DNA from: Alitta virens
Taxonomy: Eukaryota; Annelida; Polychaeta; Phyllodocida; Nereididae
Assembly (NCBI GenBank): GCA_932294295.1
Contig: OW028573.1
Location: 18,310,155-18,374,154 of the forward strand
Direction of reading: 5' to 3'
DNA length: 64,000 bases
The notes below the pieces were generated by a model. The model did not search any database, had not been told where the DNA came from, and saw only the letters and a list, made by a program, of their open reading frames with translations. The translations under genes and the position numbers were made by a program. Every line of letters starts with the position of its first letter. The first letter of the stretch is position 1. Below, piece after piece: positions 1 to 12,200 of the stretch.

Positions 1-120
1 TTTTTGACTAAGCATCTCTTTTTTTTCATCTCAACCGAAGAAGGCCTGCATCCTTATATTAAGAAAACACACCTTTAAAAGACTTTTCAAACAAGGGCAT
101 AGGTTAAAGCATCCACATAC
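1..120 (-). other. Intron, left edge
   Basis: Continues the gene past the donor at 119-120. Only intronic AT-rich sequence is seen, and no further coding stretch fits the phase. Confidence 0.7.
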
Positions 121-285
121 CTCAGAACCACTGGAAACTGCATCTTCCCCAGGGCTTGGATAGGTGCAATCAGAGTCAGTGAAATATTGACTGGGTTTAT
201 CAGGCAAGCCTGATGTGCCTGCCAAGGCATTCATCTTAAACAGCATCTCCTCAACTTGGTACTCGATCTCTGCCATGGTGAACTC
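121..285 (-). CDS. Exon 29 seen: cytosolic coiled coil; gene continues off the left edge
   Basis: Encodes residues 1691-1745 (55 codons, phase 0-0). MAEIEYQVEEMLFKMNALAG gives heptad-like spacing of I, V, M and L, placed like the C-terminal coiled coil through which polycystin-1 binds polycystin-2. A Ser/Pro/Asp-rich tail follows. The donor GAG|GTATGTGG at 119-120 shows that at least one more exon lies beyond the left edge. Confidence 0.92.
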
Positions 286-3200
286 CTGCAAAACCCCACA
301 CATCTACCTCATTACTTTGTCTTTTGAACATGCCAATTAATATCATGCTCTAGACTGGCAATCAATCACATGAGTCAACATTAAAGACAACCAATCAATC
401 CTGTCACTAATGTTCTTTGTAGCTGCATAACAAGAGAGACTACGTTTTTCATGCAGCAGTTTAAAATATTCATTCAATTGCAATTTACTGCAGTGTACCT
501 GTGTGTTAAGTACATGACATCATCTAAAAACTTATGAATTGTGTCAGATTCCATGGGCATGTGAACAACACCTGAGCCTTGAAAAGAAACAGGTGTGATA
601 GCAGCAAAAGCACTTACGGGAGGCAGTCCTCCATCATCTTCATGCACACAGCGAGGCTGTCGAAGCTGGGCAAACATCAGAAGTCTGCTCCAAAGATAAC
701 GCAGAGCCTGAGATGTTGACAGGGGAGGCAAACCACTGCTGTGATGTCTCTTCAGGTGGTAAATCAGCACAGCAACAATCTGTAAAATAATTCAGATTGT
801 CATTTTTATTCAGGAGTACACTTGGCTATATCATAATTTTACTAGAGAAGACATATATGTACACAATAATAATAAATTTGCAAGAACTTTACTAAAGAAA
901 ATTTAAATGTATGATAATAAATTTGAAAAGAATGCATAAACAAACTTGAACACTTACATATGCAGTCAGTGATGATAATGCGAGCAGCAGGAAACTGATG
1001 ACCAGAAGGCGAATGCCACTGGGATCTACCTCTTCCAAGTCTTCCATATCGTAGTACCGTGTCATTAGACCAACAACAGTGCCGAGGCCTTTATCCCATT
1101 GACTGAAGTCCAGGGAGACTGCACTATAAAGTGCCACACCAAGGCTGGTATATGCACAAGCCCATACCAGGAACAATCCCTGTAATATTAAAATAAACAC
1201 TAATATATAATTTTACACAACTGTAACCACATTAAAGCACCATTATAGAAATTGTAAAATGTAATCAATTTGGAGAGAAGATAGATACATACCCCAAATG
1301 TTATGATCTCATAAACTGTCTTCCTGTAGATGGCACTAAATTTGGTGAACAAAGGCTGGTTCCTTAGGAGGCGAAGTGATTGAACCAACAACAAGAAGAT
1401 GATAAACCCAAGGAAGGAGTTAAGCAGGTGATCCCAATAGGCGATGAATGACGTGTCCACATATTCACTGTTGTAGGATGACCGCAGGGCATTGACAACA
1501 TTCCCCACCACGACATAGCGGTAGAGATAGCAAGCAATGTATGCCATCAGAAGACAGAGTACTGTCACCTGCAGTTACAAGAGAGACACATTTCACTACT
1601 AATACTGGTTACAACCATGCCACACTGCTTTAATCTTCCCACAAAGGGACATTTCTAAAGATATAGACATATGCTTTCAATATGCATCTAAAAACAAAGC
1701 CTATAGAGAGCCAAAGTAAGGACCTGAATGCAGTTCCAAGGACTCTTAATGTACTCTTTCTTCATCCTTATTGCTGACTCAACTTCAGAGTGCAGGAGAA
1801 TCATGGTAAAGATAATGAGCAGCAGCTGTGAGGATAAAAAGAGAAGGAAAAATCTCAGTGATAACACAATGTAATGAAAAGATTGGCGAACCACGGAAGA
1901 CACAGCATGGGAAACAGCAGGTAGCACTCACCTCACATGCAAGGATGAAGTTGTCAAAGTGAGAGATGTACTTGTAAACGTAGGCTGATGTGATGTCGGT
2001 GTAGGGGAAGGCTCTGCCAACTGGGGGAATTTCTAACACCAGATGCACTGAGCTGCAGATGAAAAATCATTACTTTTGCTTAGAAAACTTCTACTTTTGT
2101 ACCCACACAAATTTTATTTGTTCTCAGATGTTAAATTCTTACCTGAACAGATTAGAGGGAGCATGAAAGAGCACAAACTCCACAATAACAGCACGTGTTT
2201 GTAGGCCTAACCACTCGTAGTTGTAAAGGTCTTCTAACATGGCCACAGCACCTTTTCTATCTGTTGGCAAGAACACTTGATGTCCAGCACTGTCATATTG
2301 AGCAAAGCGTCCCATGATGCAGGATGCTCCTGTCTGATCTTTTTCCTTGTAAGGCATCGTAAAGTTGTCCACTGTAAACCAGCTTGTCTCACTGGTTGAT
2401 CTACTGTAGCCTTTGTGGCAAGTGGCGTATTGAGAATAGGCTCCAGGAAGACCACACATGGATGGCCTGACTCTTTTTTGCCTGACACTGACTTGCCCGA
2501 CAAGTTGGGAGTTGCCCACTATAATCCTACTCTCCTGCCCTTCACCATGCAGGGTAGTCATAAGGTCACTCTGGCTCCACTGCCACCACTGGTCTACTGT
2601 CTGGATGTCTTTGAATGGCATTGATCCAGTTCTGTGAATGAGAAATATTCAGAAATCAATGTACAAGTTGCTGGACATGATACAAATCACAGTTAAAAAA
2701 CTTATAAATGATGATTACCATTATTATCATTATTACTATTATTACCATCATTATCATCAAGAACTGTTATGATATTCTTGTTGTGTGACTTACTTGGCCA
2801 ATAATGTCTCCAAAGTGCTGTTAAGCTGGAATGGTGTCTGTGAATCTTTCCCAAAGGCCACAACAAGAAGCAAGAATAGCAGAATAGAAAACGACACAGT
2901 TTCAGAGAACACGGCTCCTGTCTTTTTTTGCTTGAGGGTTGTTTTACGAGCTTCAATCAGGTGCTTCTCTTGTGGTGGTCTGGCAAACCTCAGGTAACGT
3001 GACCTCTGCCTTTCTGCGATACCCTGAAGCATAAACATGACTCTGTATTACTGGATTAGAGCAAAGAAATGCATGCTTACACTCCTTTAGTTTCTGGAAG
3101 AAATGTCTCATGTTCTGCAGTTAATGTGCTTACCGTAGCCAGATCAAATTCCTCTGCCTTCTCAGTGTAAGGGGGTGGAGACTCATCATTATTGACAACC

Positions 3201-6200
3201 CCCTGGAATGTCTCTATGACACCATCATTGTGATGATCAAACACAGTCAAGTCATCATGGTAACGGATTGCAGTAACCACCGATATAATGAGAATCTGAA
3301 ACAGCAGAGAATGATGAGTAAAGGGTCAGCGATGCTGCTCATCACATCTAAGCACTACAGCATCACATCCATATACTTACTATGAAAGGATGAGTGATGA
3401 AGACACACTGTATGAAGCTGAAGAAGAGCGACTGCAGCCACATGATGCTCTTGGCTCGGCCAAACCTGTAAAGAGACACGGCCCATGAGCTTAGCTCAAC
3501 ACCTAATCTGTCTTAGAGATATTTCAGTGCTGCAAGTAAGAAGACTTACCTGAAGCCATATAGTATGGTGATAGTGGCACAGCCCAAAATGATGACGACG
3601 CACAAGAACCAGGCAATGTGGATACACCAGCAAGGAAGGAAGCAACGTTCTTTCTTCTCAGACCTTAGAAACCGAATACCTCCTGCAATATTAATAGATT
3701 TTCATCTAAATACCTTTCTGCTAAACAATTTTCTAAGATGACAGAAGGAAAGCCTAAGTATTTTTCACAGTTTTTGATCCCACTCAATTTCTTTACTTCC
3801 TGCACCTGTGTATAAATCTTCCTATATTTACAGAACGTAATATGATGAGAGACTGTTGCCAGACGATTAACATGCTCAGATTCAGTTTACATTGGCACGG
3901 AGAGATGAAGTGGAAGAGTGCATTACAAACCTCCTTGCATCAGCAGCAGCTGCTGAGGATGAAGGCTGCTGCCCTCTGCGCTAGTTGCTACGAAGAAACT
4001 GTTGTTAGACGAATGGCCGCTAGGTTCGCTGTGAGTGCTTCTGTTCCGCAGCAGAGGCTCTGTATTCCAAGAAACAATAACAGCCTTGATATCAAAGAAA
4101 GGAGTCTTGCTAATCTCCCTATGCAGCCTTTGATGATGAAGAGGCTTGTCACAGGAATGGGAAAGATATTTATCTACACGAACATTAAACAGACCAAAAG
4201 CCTGTCTTACCTCTGGGCTGACCGCCAATGTCCCCTGGTCTTGCCTGGTCTTCCTGACCTCTTCCGGATCTATGAAAAGGTGGACTCAGTGAGGTAGATG
4301 ACCTGTTTGAACCAGCTGCTGAATCAGCAACCTCTGGCAATACAGAAGCCAGATCAACAGCATCTGTTGGGCTAGCGGCTAAGTCAGAATCAGGAGGCGG
4401 TGCGTCATTGGCAGTGGCATTGGCGTGTGTATCAGACAGTGGTGCATTAGGTGGAACTGCATCAGCCATCTGAACTTGCTGTGGGTTAGGAGGTTTGACA
4501 TTCTGCAGACTTGAATTGACAGATTGCTGGTAGCGCTTGGCCCATTGTCTCTGTGCCCATTCTTGCAGATTCTGCCAGTTGATCATCGACTGGTCGAAGA
4601 TAGACTGAGTAACCACTGGTTGCAGAAGACGCACTGTGGAATCCAAAGATGACAAACTGTCTCGTTTGTTGGCAAAATGCTTTTTTTTAGGGAATTCTTC
4701 CAAGCGAACTTTGTTAACCTGAAACCACATGACAATTACATTTAATTAATGCGTTTGCAAATTGCAATGTGTGTAGCATAGCGCCTGCCAAGACTCAGAC
4801 ATAAAAGCATTGTTGGTTGCCCTGCCTGCAAGGCATCCCAATGCAGCTATCTCATGGGTCACCTAATGGGAGTCATCAATCAAACTGGAATTATCTCATT
4901 TCTTATGCAGCTTGTAATAATTTGACAGCCGAAGAGGTTATATGAACGGCAAGCAAGGCACGGTGATGGATGCCTTTTGGCTTGTTTGCTGTTGGATTGG
5001 TAGCAAGATGCCAAATGCTTGGCTTTCTCTGCAACCTGCATAGCAACGTGACCCACACAATCAAGCCATATATTGGATGTGAGCAGCAGCAGACGTAAGC
5101 CTGGGGGACTTGATTGACCAGTGCACTTCAATACGACCTCCCTTCCATCCACTGCAATAGGCCTGTCATACTGTATGGACAGTTTACATGGCTGGGTGTG
5201 GACTGAACGAATTAACATGTCTTCATTATGCCTGGTTTGATGAATGGTGTCAATGATGCGCCTTGCAATCATGAAGAATGACCTCTCCTCATATTACACT
5301 AAATAAACACATTTGGCATGCCGAGCCCAGATCGATCACTAGGCTCCAAGATGGCCAATTCTATTAACACTACAATTGCCATTTGTTATTCAATTTGATT
5401 AGATTTGGGCCTGGGATGAGTGATTGCTCTTGGGTCGGCTAATGAAGCCCAGAGATTCTCGTGCCTCATCACTTATTGCATTTGTTCCATCTTGAGCAAG
5501 CTGTGCTAGCCCACCATCAGGCCAAACTCCATTATCACCTGGCTGACACAATTTCTATTTCCAGAGACCATCTGAGCTGCAGCATGTCTTTTGCCTGTCA
5601 TTCAATTGCTTTGCCTGTCATTCACTTGCATTGGGTATTGCCATAAATTAGTTGTTGCTCTTGCTAAACATTTGTTAAATCTCATTTAATTTGCTACACG
5701 TGTCATGCTTCTTGATTATCTTCCCCAATTTTTAATCACTTCCTCCCTTCACCAGCCACTGAATTAGTGAATCACGAGTAGCAGCTAAGTGTAATATGAG
5801 ATTAATTGATCTCCACCTGTCAAATTACTTTGGCATGACCCCAACTACCCAACTACAATATTTGCCTAACACATCAAGAAAAGGTCAGTAAAAAGGTCAA
5901 TAAAGGTCAACGTGACATACCTTCGATCGCCTGAAGATAAGAATGATGATGAAATTCACTGGCAGCACCAAGACTGCTGTTATTATGCCCACAAACACAG
6001 ACCTCCATGATATATCGATTAAGCCGAACTCCCCGCGGTACTGAAAGACAAATATAATTTGCACTCGGTGAACAAGTCTGGCTGGCTGGCTGGTTAAAGA
6101 CCGGAGTCATGATTCATGCAAAGTATAAGGTTCGTCTTTTTAATGTATAACAGTTAAATTAACGGATTGTCAAAATGTAAATGAAATGTCCACACTGAGG

Positions 6201-9200
6201 AAGTCGAGTTTAGTAATGCATTGATTTTAATTCAAATGATGAAATGATTTGTACATATTGCGTGGGAGGAGATGGAATTTAATATGTCAAGTTTCCCATA
6301 GAATATTACACACAGGAAGCTTGATATTAATATTGCAGTGGTACAAATTATATTCCTTGTCTCTCTTGTTTCATTCACTGTGATATAAAATTTGAAAAGA
6401 ATGGGGGAAAACCCATCTCTTGTAAGATTTGAAATTCACAATGCTTTTTCTTTTTAATTTGTCATTAGCAGCTTGTGTTCTCTAAAACAAAGTCTAGATG
6501 TAACATCAATATGTAGTTTTCAGAAATTCACTAAATAGCTGGGAACAGTTGGGTGTTTAGTATATGTATAGTATAATTACCTCTTTTTCATTGTATTGGT
6601 ACCAGGCAGCATTGACAGCCATATATGAGAGAATCAGAGACAATGCACATGTAAGACGTTGGGCGCGGGTGAAGCGACTGTATGATGGTCGACTGAAGAA
6701 TGACAGCCAAAGATGGAAATCTGCAAAGTACTGTGTTCCTTTGGCCCACAAAACCTATTTAAAAAAAAAAAAAAAAGGTTTCAAATGATGAAGTTGGTCA
6801 GGTAAAACTATGAAAATGAGCAAGCTACAGCAGCCTTGCCTAGTTATTTTCCGAGAAATATCAATGCAGATTTCAAAGTGTAAATTGGCAGCATTTTAAT
6901 GGCTTAAAAGTTTGTCAGCTCAACTCATTGAAGCAATGTCTTGAATGAATTCACTCATCACGACAACTCTCACACCACAGTATAGATTTACAGCAGCAAA
7001 ACAGCAGTCAAACAATATGACAACCTTCATCAATTTTAAGTTCCCTGAAGAGGAAGGCACAATCTCATAACATTGAAATGTAATACCAAAGTCAATTTCA
7101 GTTTTAATCACAGCAAGCCTGCTTCAGCATTGATTACGAAAACCCAATCAAAATTACAACGTTTAATTACCAGGAGAAACTCGGCAACTGGCCTTTTCCT
7201 TGGCTACAGCCAAGCGTCTTTCATCAGAGCATGTGGTATTCGATTCAGGCTTTTGTTTTATCAACCTCATAAAAAAACAGCTTAGCCTCGTTGCTTACTT
7301 CACTATCATAAGCCACAGAGCATCTATTACATTAACTAATCAGAACTGTTTATTTTTCAAATTACTCTGGCGATTGCCATTTCATGACAAACAACAATGG
7401 GGGTGGTCAATACTGCCGATTGCATAGAAAAGAGGGGGATCAATTTTATTTGTCCAAGCTTTAAGAATACGTTGAGTGGTTATTGATCTATTTAAGCCTT
7501 TGTCCTTCCTCCAATATCAATGGACCATTGTGCAATGCAAATCTGGGAATATCTTCTTACACAGGCAATATACGATATGAGCCCATCTGTGGAAATGACA
7601 CTGGAAACGGAGTAAAAGCCACAATTTCCATTTCTGCAGTATCCAGATCTAATGTTTCTCATATTGAACGAGGAGAGCAAATGCATGAGCATTACAGGGA
7701 GAATTGTCTAAATGGTTTCTATAACAGTAGAGGATGATTACAGTATGTTATACTATACTTATTTCCAAAAAAAAAATGAAAGCACATCACCCCATTCCTG
7801 ACCTTTTAGGATAATCCCTATATAGTACAGGAACCTGCCATAGAATCCCCGACCATTTTCTCTGACTCAAGGTTTCAGTGCTGAAATTTTTAGTTTAGGG
7901 CAATACAAAAGAATTTTGCTGGGGTACGTTTTGAAAATGTTCGGGATAACTGCTCAAGAGGGCCAAATCCAAAAGCTTATTATAATTTTTGAATGGAAAT
8001 ATAGGTTTTTGAGTTCAAGGAATTCAATGAACACCATTCCAAGTTTGTATATTGGAATGGTGCTCATTGAATTCCTTGAACTCAAAAACCCATATTTTCA
8101 TGCAAAAAATATATCTTTACTGCAAAAATAAGTGGCGGCTATTTTGGATAAGGCTCTCTGGTGAAGTTAGCCCCAACGTTTTTTAAACGTACCCCAGCAA
8201 AATTTTTGTCACCGACTCTATGGCAGGGTCCTCTACTAATAGGCAGGTTAGCAGATATAATATATTTAGATTGCCACCAACCAGGATCTGTGACATGACC
8301 ACCTCTGTGCTGGTCATTGCAAGCCCAGACTAGCTTGTTAGTTCAGTGTCTACATTGCCCATCACTAAAGCCCTGTTGGCTTGATCAGCATAAGCAATTG
8401 ACCTACCTTGCCAAATCCAAGTCCTCCTTCCTGTAACATGATTTCCCGTTCTATTTTACCATCATCTTCCTCGACAGCAAACCATTTTTCACAGCTGAAG
8501 TAGTACGTGTGATCTGCAAACCAACAAAACTGTCCTCTTCAGTGAATCAGTCAATGCATAGGAAGAGTGTCCCCTAGAAAACTACTCTAACACAATCGAC
8601 TAACAATTTTCTGCGTTTATAATCCAATTTCCCAGGTAATTGATGTTTAATGCAAATGCCTCCGAGTCGCAGGAGCGTTACATAGGGCTAACTCATTAAA
8701 ATGGATCAGCAGGCAAGCAGTGGGGCCAGAGAGACCAGGGCCAGCTGTATGGTCAACACAGCGCAACAAGATCAATGCGCCCATCTCGCTGCTTTATTGG
8801 ATTGCAGAGAAGTCGAGGCCAGTGTCATGGGGCTGGTCGCCTTGTCACTTTGCCACATGCCAGGTCAGGAGAGGACAACTGCAAGCTCACAACCATATTA
8901 TAGATATCACTGGCAGACACGTGCTTCCGGCCTGGGATAGGAAAACACAGTTATCTTAGGCATAATTGATCAGAGGCGCAATCGGCGCCATGTTGCATGC
9001 GTTTGTGTAGGCCACCTGCGCAACAACTTTACCTTCATCCATCCCCACACATCAGTTTCAGTCTGTACAAGGGCCTACACATAAGCCTACACATAAACTT
9101 GAGTGGTATGAGGCACTGAGGCAACAGCGTACCCTGAGGGAGTCGTCCAAGTAGACGAGATAGATATTTGTGACACATGACCCCGGGCGTGCCGCAGGGT

Positions 9201-12200
9201 CATGGACAGGGCGCTATATGTGTGTGACTGCTTCACTAGCCCATCACTTCCACCTCTTCATCCCATATTGCACCCACATTAGGTTACATTCCTATGGGGA
9301 AACTAGGAAAAATGAATTCTGCCAGCATGACAGACCCGTGTTGGTCTGCTTGCCAACTACACCCTAAGGGCTGATTGCAGGTCATAAGGTCCCCTAGATG
9401 ACCTCCCACTCCCTCAAACACAAATAACAAGAGACGAAACCCACCAGCCGTGAGGTCCTTTACTGTCACTCTGCTGAGGTACCAGCTTGGTGAAGGTCCT
9501 GCATTATTGTGCCACAGTTGTACCTTCCATACTTTGCCTAGGCTTTCTCGCAACCTGTAATGTAATCACAAAGACTTTAAATATAATTCCTGAAACATAT
9601 GCATCATCATGCTAAAATTGTAATGGCCCCCAAAGGAGTTCGTGATGCTATATTGGAAAGACTAAGAGCATTACGTTGCACATTCAACATTAGCTAAATG
9701 CTGACACAGGATTCTGTGTCAGGAAATTGCTCATCAAAACTTTACAGAAGAGCCATTATGTGTATAGAATGTATGGGAGTGGTTAGTTAAGGCTTTCCTG
9801 AAAGTCTACAACAAGACTAAGTATTCTACTGTTTATAACAAAGAGCTTACGTCACAATGAAGGTATCTCTTGAATTGCGTTCAAAGAGCAGCTGTCCGGA
9901 TTCGCTGACTAACTCCCGCATCTCTGACATGCCCTGTTCTCCGTGCAGCACAAGGCTCACCTGCATCATCAGCATCACAGTACATTATCTTCATGCAATT
10001 AGGAAATGAGGAGCTATGGTAATAAGACTCACTAGTTGCTCATTAATGTTGCACAGCATCATCAGGCTGTAGAGCCACCCACGTTGTGGGTCATTAGGGC
10101 CACATATAAGACAGTTTATTCAAGGGCTGCTGGCATATAATTTTGTCTACATATAGATTCTAATAAGACCTTCTGAAGTTGGTTAAGCTATGAAAGAATG
10201 TTTCACTGCCACTGATTTACAACAAACATAGGAGAGTCAGTTGATGGTCACTCACCTTCGCAGTTGTCCCTGCTCCTTTGCGGAACCCGGTCTCAAGGGT
10301 CACCATATAAGTCTGCTTGTCATTCGCCTTGTTGTCCACCAAGTGCACTATGGAGCCTTTCATAGCATCATGGCGGTCAAGCTTTATGGAGATGACCAGA
10401 AAGACGAAGTAAAGTGCAAAAATGCAGAGCACAAACACAAAGGTCACTGGATTTTCATGGAGACTGCAACAGAAACACATGGGCATCTTACAATAACAAG
10501 CCCTTGTTACAGTATTAGCGAGAAAACATTGCTAGTGGCCAACTCAGCAGGCCCCCAGCACTGCCAGCAGGACTAGCCAAATAGAAACACAAGAGCATTA
10601 GACTTACTCAATGAAGGCTTCCACGTCTGTGAAGCTGAGGTCATTAGGCGCAAGAGAGAAGTGGGCTCCAAAGGAGGTCAGATGGTTACAGCTGCAACAC
10701 AAGCATCAAGACATGAAAGCAACCGATAGCAGGTCATTCCCCCTCATTAAATATCGTTTAATTAAGAAAACACTTTTCATCAGCTTGGTGCAAGGCAGAC
10801 CTTGCCAGATAGAAATATCTCTCTGATGTCGGTTAATTAGTTCAGATGTGAATAATCCATGAAGCATCCATTCCGGATTGATACTGCCACTGAGACAGAC
10901 TGGTGATTATGCCACTGACCACGCTTTATATCGCAAGATCACACAACTCTTTTCTTGGAAGCCTTTTTTTCACTAACAACTCCTTTTCTGGTATCAATAA
11001 ATGAGGTATCTTCTTTGTATCACTTACGAATCATGAACAACATGTCTGGCCTTTTTAAACTCGCATTTTAGCTTACTGTATACAGGAGTCTTTAAAGTAA
11101 TATTTTTTTGAAGGAGAAATGTTATTTTTGTTGAAGCAGCATTCACAGCTGAGAAGAAAAGGCGATTGTGCAAGCCTTTAGATTGCATTGGCTGCACTAT
11201 ACAGAGGCTTATACAGAGATAAAAAGATGCTTACTTGCACTGTATGTGAGAGAAGTTGGCAGCCGGGCTTATGTGGCAGCCATCTGTAGACCACTCGTTG
11301 TCAGCCTCTTTCCAATAGAGACAATCTCCCCACCACAGCCATAATCGGTATTGTCTCTGCGTGACCTCTCCTGCTCTAGGTCTGCCTGCATTATACTCTA
11401 CATCCACTAGGCCAATGTAATACTGCTTGCCAGCTGCAACATGTACCAACATCCCACATGTGTGATAAACAATCAGATTGAACAATAAACAACCAGTTCA
11501 GAACCATTGACAAATGACTAACCTCTCAGCTCTTTTGCCTCAATGTAGACTTTGAGGTTGTCCAGTTCTCGACCAAAATTCCTCTGGATGAAATAGTTTT
11601 CTGGGTTAGGTGGCTCGTCCCCACTGAAATGCAATTGCCATAAATTATGTAAGCTGATCACACTCATTATTAAGTCTTCAGTAAGTCTACAACTAAAATC
11701 TGAACCGAGTTAGTTGAAGTCATTGGCATTGACGTGCTGATGGAGGTCCAAATGCAAAGATAAAGTAAGGGTGTGGACCCTTGAAGAGGGACAGCTACCC
11801 AACCAATGAGGCACATTTGCAACTGCAGTCTTCCCTTAACTTGGACTTATTGAGTCTTTCACTTGACCTCGGTTTGACTCCAGGCCAGGATGTTGCCGAA
11901 TTACCAAGTCTCGTGGATGTTGTGATTCAATTTGCAGAGAAGTGTCTGTCTGGCAAATGGCAGGATCCTTCCAGGCAAGTTCAATACAGAAGTAGGCTGG
12001 CATTGTATGGGAGAAATGGCGCCCAGCCAGTTAGAGGGGGTAATGGAATGGGGTGACATGTGGTGAGGGAGGGCGTCGTCCAGAAACCAACCATCACATC
12101 CAACCCAACAGTGCCCCCCTAGTAAGGAATGTAACTGTTCCAGATATTGGTAAATAGCAGGCAGCCTCCCACTCAAATTCAATTCTTACAAGTAGTCAAT

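Noticed and set aside
1688..1726. Longer end for the TM7 exon (reading on through VLTLALYRLCF)
   Set aside because: No GT donor follows in frame, and the shorter exon gives the conserved motif before TM8.
3842..4297. 151-codon plus-strand open frame
   Set aside because: Overlaps the antisense of the linker exon and lacks any recognisable domain.
4880..5272. 130-codon minus-strand open frame in an intron
   Set aside because: No recognisable domain, splice context or phase fit. Frames of this length are expected by chance in 64 kb read in six frames, and the flanking exons join without it.
7916..8131. 71-codon open frame inside the foldback element
   Set aside because: It reads through the hairpin arms; a by-product of the inverted repeat.
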